The notes under the pieces are model-generated. The model ran no database searches. It was not told where the DNA came from and saw only the letters and a list, made by a program, of their open reading frames with translations. The position numbers and the translations under genes are program-made. 64,000 nt of DNA, from positions 8,122,001 through 8,186,000 of the forward strand of contig CM073518.1 in the NCBI GenBank assembly GCA_037074615.1, in the 5' to 3' direction. The DNA is from Leucaena leucocephala. Its lineage: Eukaryota; Streptophyta; Magnoliopsida; Fabales; Fabaceae. Below, in pieces: positions 11,040 through 21,608 of this stretch; within the stretch, counting starts at the first letter, position 1; each line of letters begins with the position of its first letter.

Positions 11040-14000
11040 ATGACAGAGATGTCCTGGTATGACATTAGAAGATTCAGATCGGGACTATTATGGGTTTAGA
11101 AGAGCCCGTGGAGATAAAGCTCCTAGATGGAATAAGAGGTGTTCATGTTTCGTTGTAAAGGAAAAGACAGGTGAACACAAAGCATGAACATAGAGCTTGA
11201 GTGGAGAAGTCATGCATAGAGGAAGTTGGCAACTCCAATAAGCAAGTCATCCTTGCTAGGTAGGATAGGCCGCAAAGGATGATAATGATAAGTTAGGATG
11301 AGCTAGCTAGATGAGATAGCTAGAATGAGACAGATCCTCCATGTGATTACGAGGAGTAGATCTACATGGTAAAAGTCTTATTCAACCTAGTTGAATAAAA
11401 GACCTGAGAGCTAGAATGGGATAGCTAGTATGAAGTTTGCCTCGGAGTAATCCTAGGGCATAGCCTAAAGGCTAGAGATGTGATGATGTTTTGATATGGC
11501 CTAAGGCTAAGGCTAAGGACGTGATGGTTAATAGGTAAAGAGTTAAAATTCCCTAAGCAGAGGGATTCCACCACAGAGATCTAGGGTAGAGTACCCTAAA
11601 GAATAGAAATAATAGTAAAAGATAATGAATGAGATCTAGGCGACTGAAGTTCGCTAGGATTAAGAGAAAGATGCGTTTTCAGGTGCTTAAGGGCTGTGGC
11701 TCGTGTGTCTGGAAAACAAAACCGTGACCTCATGTGGGCACCAAGCCTACCTAAGGGGAAAGCGGATAATATCTTTGTAAAGGGGTTCTAGGCTGTTACA
11801 GTAAAGGCCGATAAGGAACCACAGTCTGGTCAAGAATAGACTGAGACTGATAGATAGACAAAAGGAGAAATGAGATAGTAGAAGGTAGCCACAGATTACG
11901 GGATACAGTGACTCCCCTATGTAAGAAAGAGTGATGAAGGGTTGAGTCTGTACCTTAATAAGAGGGTAGCATGGCAGCCTGAGATAGACAGATGTTTCAG
12001 GATGACTGACCAAGATATGATAGGCAATATGATAAATAAAATATGCCTTGAGGTTTAGTTAGTCTGATGGATGGTTGAGCAAAGTATGATGATGATATGG
12101 CTTATGATGCCATAAGTTATGATAGTTGCATCTTCTTGCAATTGTCATATGATGACATGCATGTTAGAGTATGCCATGATGAATGAATACTCCCTTTTAC
12201 AGTGCATAAAGGGTAGAGTATATATGAGATGAGAAAGTATGTTGCTCCCATACCATATGACATGTAATGAGATATGTATTAAGGATGATAGATAGTCTCA
12301 GTTCATGGGACAATAAGTTATGATATTCAGATATGTTTGAAGTTACTCGGGTAATTCTGCAGACTTATGAATATAGTACTCAGGGCCATTTCTATTAAGC
12401 GGAATGGTAAGCAGATAAGAGTAAAGAGATTGTTTCTAGATCACTCTTCAGATAAGAGTGGGATCTGAAACATATGGCTCCTAGATAGAGCTAGATTCAG
12501 ATGAGTATAGATCACTCTTCAGATAAGAGTTGGATCTGATACAGGATGCTCGTAGTTGGAGCATAGTTCAAATGGTTCACAGTTAGAGCACAGATGAGTT
12601 ATGATGAGGCCATAGCAGTAGAATGCAATGGCAGGTGGTTAGACCATGATGGCACAAGCCAATGGTAAGCCACAGTAAAGTAAGAAAGATGAGAAGGAAC
12701 TCCTGAGTAAGAGAGGAAGTAAGTAAAGTCTGGGTAAATGATGTGAGGCTATAAAATTTTTATGGAGTTATCAACAGGTGGAAGCAGTTAACCTTATAAC
12801 TTAGTCTGTTGGTTTAAGATCTTCGGGAGATCTACGATACAACAGAATCACAGTTAGATTCTGGAGGGTCGTAGTTAGATCCTAACATGGCTCCAGGGTC
12901 GCAGTTAGATCCTAACAGATTCAGAGTCGCAGTTAGATTCTGAAGAGGCTAACGGTTGATCGCAGTTAGATCCCGAGGTCGCAGTTAGACCTAGCCTAAG
13001 GAAAGTAATGAGCCATGAGACATGAGTACGATGTAGTATCTCTTTGGGAAGATGAATGCCAAAGACGAAGTTAAGGTAAGGAAGTTTCACTAGTTGATAA
13101 CCTGACCCAGAGAAATTGTTTTATAATGATTTTCTTCAGGTAGCCTCTAGTCTACAGACTGAACTTAGCTTTCCCTTACACGAAGATGGAGTCCAAGTTT
13201 AAATCTGAGTACTGAGATTCAAAGTTTTGTAGAAGTATGTCTGAGAAGCAGAGAAGAGAATCCTCTGTGTAATAAGAAGCAGAGAAGAGAATCCTCTGAG
13301 AAGCAGAGAAGAAAATCCTCAATGTAATAAGAATAGAAAAGTATGAGTAGATAAAGATTACCCAGATGAGGGGTAAAGAGATTAAAAGGCTAGAGAAGAC
13401 CTAGAGAAGAGGGTCTAAGGCAAGGCTGAGATAGAACGCAGTTCTATGAAAAAGAGAAAGCCAGTCTTATGTTAGTTTTGTGATAAGACAAGATAAGTTA
13501 TGAAAGGGTGAAATACACCATGAGATAGCTAGAGTGGGCTAGATATGCCATGATAACGTATCAAAGGCATGTAATGAGATACACGGTAGTAAACGTGTAA
13601 TATGACACGCACCTAGAGATGTGCATTGTATGAACAGACAAAGAGGCTCCCTGTTTGGTAGGAATCAGATGTTTGAATGTTATGTTATGAAAGAGAATAG
13701 AAAATGAGAGCTTTCACTCTTTGCATGAGATGTTAGGCTTAATGTTATGCTAAAACTATGCAAGCTCCGAGTGTTAGAGCTGTGCCTAGTTAGAACAGGA
13801 ATGCTTAAGCTCCGATGTTAGAGCTTTGGATTCATAAGCAGGTATGCAGTCCTGCAGTATGTTGGCCAAGCATTATGCATGTTAGAGTAGGTGCTTTTGT
13901 TTAGCAGCAAAGTAAAGAAAGAATAGCTGCGTAAGTCCTCTCTCTGTATGAAGTTAAGTGCAAAGAAAGATGAAATGCTACAAGTATGATGAGTAGTTAG

Positions 14001-14230
14001 AAGAAATTCCCGAATACAGTAATATTCGAGAGGATTTCATATGAAAGAAATGGACACTACTCATAAGTGCAGTAAGTGGTCCATAAGAGGAAAGTAGATT
14101 TCAACTCTGATTGGATTAACCCAGAGAAAGAAAGGCATGTTACGAAGAGATGTACAGTTATGATGCGTACTTTGCCAGATGTTAAGTTAATTTGGCTATG
14201 GTACTGATTAAATTTCGAGGACGAAATTTA
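11040..14230 (+). mobile_element. LARD1 non-coding interior rich in mini-hairpins
   Basis: About 3.2 kb without coding capacity, mostly purine-rich on the plus strand and full of short inverted repeats. Examples are TTATTCAAC with GTTGAATAA (11378-11398), AGATCACTCTT with AAGAGT...GATCT (12438-12466 and again 12509-12537), ATGCTC with GAGCAT (12546-12564), GTCTTAT with ATAAGAC (13464-13489) and CGAATA with TATTCG (14011-14028). There is a direct repeat of GCAGAGAAGA-A-AATCCTC units at about 13245-13320. Function unknown; a structured packaging or regulatory RNA is possible. Confidence 0.75.
12848..12990 (+). repeat. CAGTTAGA mini-hairpin repeat cluster
   Basis: Six or so copies of (G)TCGCAGTTAGA, each flanked by short arms that pair with each other: GAATC...GATTC, GGTC...GACC, GATC...GATC. 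The core is constant and the arms vary in a paired way from copy to copy. The same cluster recurs in LARD2 near 41450-41595. Confidence 0.75.
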
Positions 14231-14233
14231 TTT

Positions 14234-14248
14234 AAAGGGGAGGAGAAA
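14234..14248 (+). other. LARD1 polypurine tract
   Basis: AAAGGGGAGGAGAAA ends directly at the 3' LTR. It primes plus-strand DNA synthesis. It is preceded by TTTCGAGGACGAAATTT, usual at this spot in Tekay/Del-like elements. Confidence 0.9.
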
Positions 14249-16187
14249 TGTAACATCCCAATTTTTAGGCCTTCAGACACGGAAATAGCCTGAGAATGAG
14301 AGGCTACCAGACCCCTTTTGAGCAGAAGTCCCAGAGACATAAGAGAGTTTTTAGGGACTAAGCTGCGAGTAAGTAAAGGTACGGGAACTTATGTGCAAAC
14401 AGTGGAAGTCCCAAGGGGTAGAATGGCCATTTGGGGTGATGTAAAGGTCAAAGGTTGAAGAGTTACGAGCTGACCGTTATGGTCGCGACTAGAGTAAAGC
14501 ATGGTCGCGACTAGTGGTTACAGAAAGAGCTATACGCGACAAGAAAGCATTATGGTCGCGACGTAAAAGAAGTATGGTCGCGACTAGAAAGCAGTGATAT
14601 CGCGACTAATAGTGGCAGAAAACCTTAGACGCGACTAAAATGTGTTGTGGTCGCGACGAGAAGATGTTTTAGTCGCGACTAATGTACACAGAATTGTAAG
14701 GTCGCGACAAGATGATGTTGAGGTCGCGACTAGTGACTAAAGTGGCTCTAAGCGTACGGGCCAAGAGTGGTGAAGGTCCAAGAGAGATAGTTACCCGGTT
14801 GGAGATAGACCGGTGGCAGGATATCAGATACAGGAAAGGTTATCTGGAAACCTTGAAGTAGACTGATAAGGTGTACTCATGGGTCCTGCAAGATGCCACA
14901 TGGCATTAAAGTAAGGATTCAGTAAAGTAAAGATACTCGGTTGGCGTGATAACCGAGGAGGCACGTAAACCGAGGAGGTGATCAGATAAGTCTGGGACTT
15001 ATCTGGGTGGCATTGGGAAACGTGCAAGGTCTCTTCCAGTTGCCACATGGCATTAGTCTGCAGAAAGCAGATAAAGTTGAGGGCACGCATTACGAGGCAA
15101 GAGACTGGACCGGTGAGTCAGCATGATGAGTCAGCATGATGAGGTGTCCCGGGAATTCAAGCATGTGAAAAATGAGGCGCTGAGTCAGCATGGTGAGTTG
15201 GCACGATGATGCAGTAAAGGAGAAATAAAAGAAAATAGGAAAATCCAGGAAAAACTAGGACCGCAGGATCAAAGTTCATAGAAACTACGGATATGCCATT
15301 GAGGGAGGCTATAAATACCCCCCCCCATGGCCTTCACTTGCGCAAGAGCAAGAGGAGAATGAGAGAGAAAGAAGAGAGGGAAAGGGAAGGAAAGGAAGAG
15401 AGAAAGGAGAAAGGAAGAAAGGAAGTTCTGGCGGAGCTGGAAGCAGAATAGAGATAGTAGGGTTCTGCTGAGCTAGCCAGGTAGTAACTAATCCTAACTT
15501 CTATGTAATGGCTTTGTGATTTGATGTGCTATTGTTTGGTTGGATTGTTGTCTTATATGTTATGTCTGAAGCTCTGCTGTAATGCTATGGTCATATGTTA
15601 TTAAGCATGGAAGCACGCAGCATACTTATCTGTACACAATCACAAGCAAGCACTGTCACTCTGCATTACATATATTGTTATGATTGTTGCTACTGAGATT
15701 CCCCCGAATCTCATCCCCATCCATAACCCATTACAGGGAGGTTATGCTGAAGTGGATTTAGAGAATCCTAAGAGACGCCGTTATGCTGCCGAAGTAAAGA
15801 CTGAACATCAGTATATGATAAGTACTGTGTACGTAGTGCTGTCTAAGGAGGCTAGAAGTGAGTGGACCTAGCCGGTTCATCTAGTCTTTCCTGGGTACTA
15901 CGTAGAATGGTAGTTCTCATGAGGGAATTACCGAATCAGTACGGTTCAGTTCTTTGTACAGCTGAAGCGTAGCGGTTATGCTGCCGAAGTTTAGGCAGAA
16001 CGAGATGTAATAGAGATATGAGGATTATGTATATGTCTTGTTGTATATGCCATATTGTATGACATTTTATGATTCAATGATAAATAATGTTTGGCATATT
16101 CAAATTTTGGATTATGAAGCTAACGCATAATAAAGCTAATATTGCTTCCGCTAGTGTACTCTGAGGGCTGTAAGGGAGGATGTTTCA
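14249..16187 (+). mobile_element. LARD1 3' LTR
   Basis: Starts TGTAACATCCC and ends GGATGTTTCA, followed by the ACTTA target duplication. It repeats the 5' LTR layout: GTCGCGAC array (14482-14730), TATA (15310-15316), hairpin (15694-15713). Near identity to 8503-10439 shows recent insertion. Confidence 0.93.
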
Positions 16188-16331
16188 ACTTAGCTCATCC
16201 CCTCGGATTCCTATAAAATATAGGTAAGTGATCCGCCCATATCAGATTACTACCCTGGGACTATGGGTTTAGCAGCCTGCCCATATCAGACTACCTCCCA
16301 GTTCTCCTAGACCAAAAATCAGGATGTTACA

Positions 16332-16439
16332 GAGAATAATTCTCAAGTTCCTGAACCATTCAAGAAAGTTTATCCCATTGAGTTTGTCCTTCTCAAGGAC
16401 AGATCGCAATGATAATGTAGCAGTATTACTAGTCGTCAT
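16332..16439 (-). pseudogene. copia gag N-terminal piece, separated by a solo LTR
   Basis: The minus-strand ATG at 16437-16439 opens a frame (MTTSNTATLSLRSVL, then KLNGINFLEW) with the N-terminal signature of plant copia gag. It reads in frame into the sequence resuming at 6118 once the insertion and one copy of the GAGAA duplication are removed. This shows that a single gag was interrupted and places the start codon about 10 kb from the rest of the gene. Confidence 0.88.
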
Positions 16440-17530
16440 GATTCTACAATTAAAATATGCAAGCGAATTAGCAATCTCCCACTGAATAAAACAACCCTCA
16501 ATGTAATAATTAGTGGGCTAAGATCCATATTTGGCTTAAACTTGAGTCCGCTTTGGCAGGACGCTCAACTTTAAGTTATTTAGGTAGGTAACAACTTTAC
16601 CAATTACATCAAATGTAACTCTTAGATATTTATGGGATTCCATCATCATATGATCCGACATGTTTTAGTCCCATCTAATGCCTTGAGACCCAAAACTATT
16701 TTGATAATCTTAATTAAGTCAAACAATAACAAACATAAGAGTAGCACCATTACTCTTGCTTATCTCCCCAAGATAACTCAAATACACCCACTTTGGTGGA
16801 GCCTACAAATGAGCGATCGAGGTTTTGACAAGTGTTCATTAATTGACGGAATATGACTTAAGATTTCTTTTAGAGGGTTTAATTAACTATCCGGTTTGCA
16901 TGTATCTCGATTGTATCTCATACCAGTATTATGCATATAAAACATACATGCAGTGATCTAATCATAAGATGTATAATCTTAAACGTGATACAATATGGCT
17001 CACCTATCCTAAGTCCCCTCAAGCCAATGAGAGAAGCTGTCTAATTAGAATAAGAAAATTACATAAGGAAACCTCGTTTTAACATTCGAGGGGAGTGAGA
17101 TGAGAAGAGAATGTACAACGAGAGTCATTAGAGGAAGGCACGACACGCAGGCCGTATTTAGAAAAATTACAACACTTGTAATCTAGATCCATATTGTTCA
17201 CCATACCCAAACATTCAAGTATCAAAATTCATACTATTTGAAGGGTAATAAATGTTTCAAAACATTCATATATTAGGAAAGTCAGTACATATTATGATTA
17301 TGTTGCGCTACGATTAGATAGCCACGGCGGTCCCTATGGAAATTTTTGATCAAGAATCTTAATTCTATTTCCTAATTGATCAAATCAATTAACATACACC
17401 ACCGATTTCAGTTTCCTTTTGGATTCTGTATATGTCATACATATCTCGCATGTTATCATATAATCAGCTAAGAAGTCTAACATACATCACATGTATCAAC
17501 AATCAAACCTAACTTAAACACAAAACGGCA
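16440..17530 (-). mobile_element. copia 5' leader between primer site and gag start
   Basis: About 1.1 kb of non-coding, AT-rich sequence between the primer-binding site and the gag ATG on the minus strand. No long ORF or internal repeat was found. Its length suits an untranslated leader carrying packaging signals, though none can be identified by eye. Confidence 0.7.
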
Positions 17531-17544
17531 TGGCTTTGATACCA
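17531..17544 (-). other. copia primer-binding site (Met tRNA)
   Basis: On the minus strand this reads TGGTATCAAAGCCA, immediately inside the 5' LTR. TGGTATCA is the complement of the plant initiator-Met tRNA 3' end, as in most plant copia elements. Confidence 0.85.
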
Positions 17545-17545
17545 C

Positions 17546-19427
17546 TGAAGGGAATTAGAAGACACGTAGCGGAAATTAACTTTAAAAATTTTTCCATTCC
17601 CAGCCAGGATCTACCGAATGTGTTTAAGTCAAGGAGAAAGGAGTGTTACCTTCAGTATTCAAGCTTTGGTCGTGACCTCAGTGTCCACTAGTTGCGACTC
17701 TTCGCCTCTGGAACTTTTAGTCGCGACCTACTCATCTTCTTGTCGCGACCTGTAGCCTCTGAAGTTGTTAGTCGCGACCTGTCGCCTCTGGAGTTTTTAG
17801 TCGCGACCTCCTCTTCTTCTACTCGCGACCTATCGCCTCTTTTTGGATTTCTGACGTTCATATGCCCGTATGGTCGCGACCTCAGTGTCAATAGGTCGCG
17901 ACCTGTCTTCGTGTCTGGTTTCTTTTCTCGATCGCAAGAAGTCGACAGCTCATATCGGCTTCCTCTGCCGGTATCCACACGAACAGCGTTCCAATCACGA
18001 ACGACGTGCTAGCGCCTCTTGTCCCTCTAGGGCTTTCTAGAGGTTTCGTCCTCACTGTCTCTATTTCGGCAGTTTCTTATCTGCAAACCTTTTGCACTCT
18101 CCCTGCCCCCTTTTCTCACGTTTGTATAGATGTGTAGATGTCTATGTGTCGAACCCTAGCTCCTAATGTCAAATATATAGGATGCTATCGGGCTTCTAAT
18201 TGGGCCGGGCTTCAGAATTAATCTTATATTAATTATGAAATTAATACAATATCATATATTGCATAATTTAATAAGAAACTAATTAAATAAATATGGTTTA
18301 TATTAAATCCGTCCCACAGATTTAATTCACCTATTTATTTAATTTAAAATAAAGATAAGACGGAATTATATTTGATTTATTCTCATAAATCAAATTTGAG
18401 ATATCTTATCAATTTGAATTTCAAATTCAAATAGATCATATCCATTTAAATTTAAATTCAAAAGTGATAGAGATTTAATTTATCCTTATAAATTAAATCT
18501 TGCTAATATCTCTTATATTATATATAATATATATATATATAATATATATATAACCACCCTAGATTATTCATTGAATCTAGACATCTCTTAGATTCAATGA
18601 ATCTGGTTATCATAGCTCATATTGGGGTATTTTGTGTGTGACCCTGTAGGCCCATATGAAGTTAGTAGTAGGCCAATTACTATACTGACCCACAAGTCAT
18701 AAGCGGTCTCTAGCAAGGCATTACGACTACCCAAAACATATGAGGATCGATAAATGATGTAACCTTTCATACAACCATATCACGTCCCTTTTGTCACACG
18801 ATATTTTGGTCAAGGATGAGGCATGGAGAACGTCATCCTCCTGTTTCTGACCGTTACTTTCTCGATCCCTGAGTAGTCTGAATATAGAAATGGAACTACC
18901 CTTCCATTCCAGTATGGCCATATATTTCTCAGACTCACTCATCGAGAAGCCCAGTAATATCTCTCCACTAATGTGAGGGACAAATTCCATCTTGACCATT
19001 CACATTCCTCCGCATGAAAAACCACTAAGCCCGAACATAGCCTTTATGATCACTCGGTCAAAAGTGACTTTTGACTAGGTCAAAGCTGAGCGTTTGTCAT
19101 GTAGGAATCGATGATGATCTCAGGTCAAAGGGCATAGTGACATGGCTTATATATGAGAGAAGCTTATGACTTAACCCATGCAGCTCTCTCATAGCGAGTC
19201 GGTCTGACACCCTGTACTCTTACATGTGCCTATGACTTTGATTTATATCTCTATATATCTTCAAAGTCATACTGGTCTTATTTCATCTCTGCGCCCCATT
19301 AGATGACTGACCAGGGACATTTAGGATAAGATCACGAGTTATCCAAGGATTGTTATCATAGTAAACATGCAAATAATATGATAACCTGATACAATGATTG
19401 GCCCATAGGGCACAATTTCTAATAACA
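17546..19427 (-). mobile_element. copia 5' LTR (1.88 kb)
   Basis: Minus-strand LTR with TG...CA ends: it begins near TGTTATTAGAAATTGTGCCC at 19427 and ends in CCCTTCA at 17546, next to the primer site. It aligns almost end to end with 20669-22477. It contains the GTCGCGAC array (17669-17902), AT-rich blocks of short inverted repeats and a TA-rich microsatellite (18500-18552). ORFs of 90-106 aa in it have no recognisable product. Confidence 0.88.
17669..17902. repeat. phased GTCGCGAC array in copia LTR
   Basis: Octamers or one-to-two-base variants start at 17669, 17691, 17720, 17742, 17771, 17800, 17822, 17873 and 17895. The intervals are 22, 29, 22, 29, 29, 22, 51 and 22 bp. Spacers are pyrimidine-rich on the plus strand; the 29-bp spacers carry an extra CCTCTG-type block. 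Confidence 0.92.
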
Positions 19428-20661
19428 GCTACATCCATTCCTCCAATCCAGGAGGAGGATAAGTAGTAATGTATATGCCTCTTTATGAAATCGTTATTAT
19501 ACACTGTATAGAGACGAGGCTAAATAAATTTAACCATCTTATATATAATTCTAATTCTAATTGAATTATTCATAAAATTTTATCAACCCGTGGCTAAATA
19601 AACATCAAACATCTGAAAAGATGCTTACCTAGACAATGACTGAGCAGAAAAATCAACAAAATTTAAATCATGGGTCTATCATGGATTATAGATTAACACA
19701 TAAAGGTGTATAGGATTGAGAGAAGCGGGGATGAAAAAAGAAGACAACAAAGCTTTGAGACAATGAATGGAATTCACATAAGGAACATGAAGCAAGGTCG
19801 TGAAGGGGAAGAGAACAAGAGTAGCAATGGAGAACGAAAAACCAAAACTTACCCCATCGAAGCTAGAAAATCTGGTGACTGTTGCTACCTTCTGTCGTTG
19901 GAAACCCACTTAACTTCTGTCGATCTCATAATTGTGTTTATACCGTTAGGGCTCTGATTGCATGATTTGAAGATAAATGATCCGATTACATAATTTGATG
20001 TTGAATGATTTGATTGGAAGATTTTTGATGATGAATGATCTAAATTGCAAAATTTTTTATAAGCAAATGATCTGATTGCACGATTTGTTCATTGAAGGTA
20101 AATCATGTCTTTCCATTATGTTATTAAGGTTAAAATTGGAACTTTATAAAAAAGTGAGAGCTGCAATGAGTATTCATTGGGGTCGCCTATGAATGGACAT
20201 TACCAAAAAGTGTACGGTCTTCTTTACTACTGTGATATGTATTACCCATTAACAAGTTGAACCAAACCGGTTATCCACGGTAATGTGATGAGGATTACCA
20301 TTGCACATGTGCAATGGGGTTGAACCAAATTGGGCCCTATGTGGATTAAAGAAGTTAATAAAAAAATATTCTTATACACTATTAAGAATTATTTTCTAGG
20401 AATTATTGAAAAGTCTAGAAAATATAGGAAAAGGCAAGAGTTCGAATTACAATTGTAGTTGAAGGGCAATATGAACTTCCCCCACACATATACCACACGT
20501 GTTCCTTCCCTCTTAGACACCAGATTGCTCTTCTCTCTCTTTCATTCTGACTTCCATCATCTTCATTCTTCATCACCAAATCGAGAGAGAGCACAAGAGA
20601 GACCAGAGGAGCTTGTGTCACCGAGAAAGATGATCGGAGGAAGAAATCAAACCTGTAGAGG
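19428..20661. other. Low-copy-looking sequence with possible divergent gene starts
   Basis: No LTR-type landmarks. On the minus strand 19640-19920 has plant splice-site-like sequences (GGGGTAAGTTT near 19845; TTCTGCTCAG and CTAGGTAAGC near 19625-19645). On the plus strand 20459-20661 is a CT-rich, 5'UTR-like stretch. Between them, 19950-20090 is a decayed ~30-35-bp repeat around ATGATCTGATTGCATGATTTG, and 20230-20330 has a short GTTGAACCAAA repeat and the palindrome ATTGCACATGTGCAAT. No protein is recognised. Confidence 0.35.
20631..20661 (+). CDS. Possible first coding exon of an unrecognised host gene
   Basis: After a CT-rich leader (20500-20600) typical of plant 5' UTRs, an ATG opens MIGGRNQTCR, and the sequence AGAG/GTAGTTTTTG could be a splice donor. 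Beyond the copia insertion, 22618-23583 is T-rich and intron-like. No further exon can be seen before the Athila element, and the product is not recognisable. It may equally be chance. Confidence 0.2.
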
Positions 20662-20790
20662 TAGTTTTTGAAGGGAATTGGAAGGCACGCAGCGGAAATT
20701 AACTTTAAAAATTTTTCCATTCCCAGCCAGGATCTACCGAATGTGTTTAAGTCAAGGAGAAAGAAGTGTTACCTTCGGTTTCAAGCTTTG

Positions 20791-20944
20791 GTCGCGACCT
20801 CCTCTGCTTCTCGTCGCGACCTGAAGTCTCTGGAGTTTGTAGTCGCGACCTCGTCAGCTTCAAGTCGCGACCTGCCTCTTCTTTTCGGATTTCTGACGTT
20901 CAGATGCCCGTATGGTCGCGACCTCAGCGTGTTCTAGTCGCGAC
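20791..20944. repeat. phased GTCGCGAC array in second copia LTR
   Basis: Perfect octamers start at 20791, 20813, 20842, 20864, 20915 and 20937. Intervals are 22, 29, 22, 51 and 22 bp. It has fewer units than the array at 17669-17902 but the same ruler. Confidence 0.92.
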
Positions 20945-21544
20945 CTTGCTTCGTGTCTGGTCGTATCGTAGAAGTCGACAGCTCAGATCGGCTTCCTCTA
21001 CCGGTATCCACACAAATAGCGTTCCAATTGCGAACGACGTGCTAGCGCCTCTTGTCCCTCTAGGGCTTTCTAGAGATTCCGTCCTCACCGTCTCTATCTC
21101 GGCAGTTTCTTATGTGCAAACCTTTTGCACTCTCCCTGCCCTCTCTTCTCACGTCTGAATGTGTGTGTAGAGATCTATTGTGTGTGGAACCCTAGCTCCT
21201 AATGTCAAATATATAGGAAGCTATCGGGCTTCTAATAGGGCCGGGCTTCAGAATTAATCTTATATTAATTCTGAATTAATACAATATCATATATTGCATA
21301 ATTTAATAAGAAACTAATTAAATAAATATGGTTTATATTAAATCCGTCACACAGATTTAATTCACCTATTTATTTAATTAAAAATAAAGATAAGACAGAA
21401 TTATATTTGATTTATTCTCATAAATCAAATTTGAGATATCTTATCAATTTGAATTTCAAATTCAAATAGATCATATCCATTTAAATTCAAATTCAAAAAT
21501 GATAGAGATTTAATTTATCCTTATAAATTAAATCTTACAAATAT

Positions 21545-21608
21545 CTCTTATATTATATATATAATATATATATAAACTAATTTATATATATATATATAAT
21601 ATATATCC
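21545..21608. repeat. TA-rich microsatellite in copia LTR
   Basis: Imperfect (TA)n tract with interruptions. The corresponding tract in the other copia LTR is at 18500-18552 and differs in length. Confidence 0.8.

Larger units (their letters stand above)
8503..16187 (+). mobile_element. LARD1: complete non-coding LTR retrotransposon
   Basis: A 7.7-kb element with two near-identical LTRs (8503-10439 and 14249-16187), perfect ACTTA target duplications (8498-8502 and 16188-16192), a Met-tRNA primer site and a polypurine tract. The 3.8-kb interior encodes no gag, protease, RT or integrase in any frame, so it must depend on proteins from another element. The sequence before the 3' LTR (TTTCGAGGACGAAATTT, then AAAGGGGAGGAGAAA) is the typical 3' end of Tekay/Del-type Ty3/gypsy chromoviruses and suggests its parent. 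LTRs differ by roughly nine substitutions and a C-run length change (eye count), so insertion was recent. Confidence 0.93.
6119..16331 (-). mobile_element. Solo LTR (LTR-A'), split by LARD1
   Basis: Two parts, 6119-8502 and 16193-16331, form one 2.5-kb minus-strand LTR with TG...CA ends (TGTAACATCC at 16331 and AGGATGTTTCA at 6119). Perfect GAGAA duplications lie at 6114-6118 and 16332-16336. No internal region or second LTR is present, so it is a solo LTR left by LTR-LTR recombination. Its last ~25 bp, TATA region (7191-7197) and hairpin (6819-6838) closely match the LARD LTRs, so it may belong to the protein-coding relative that mobilises LARD (inference). Confidence 0.88.
2256..19427 (-). 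mobile_element. Ty1/copia retrotransposon (Angela/Tork-like), nested-in and 3'-truncated
   Basis: Read on the minus strand: 5' LTR (17546-19427), primer-binding site (17531-17544), leader, gag, protease, integrase, reverse transcriptase and RNase H, ending at 2256. The domain order integrase then RT is diagnostic of Ty1/copia. The 3' LTR and polypurine tract are missing at 2256. A related copy at 22478-22510 shows what should follow: the sequence CATCCTCCCACT, then the LTR. The gag is split by a solo LTR (6119-16331) flanked by GAGAA on both sides. Lineage is inferred from LTR length (~1.9 kb), LTR start (TGTT...AAATTGTGCC) and RT sequence, and is less certain than the superfamily. Confidence 0.9.

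Noticed and set aside
17692..18012. 106-codon frame across the copia LTR array
   Set aside because: Its serine/arginine-rich repeat arises from translating the GTCGCGAC array; 22- and 29-bp steps are not multiples of three, so the pattern is not protein-driven.
18727..18999. 90-codon minus-strand frame with a relative at 21780-22052
   Set aside because: Both are the same place in two copia LTRs. Conservation reflects LTR homology and no protein family is recognised.
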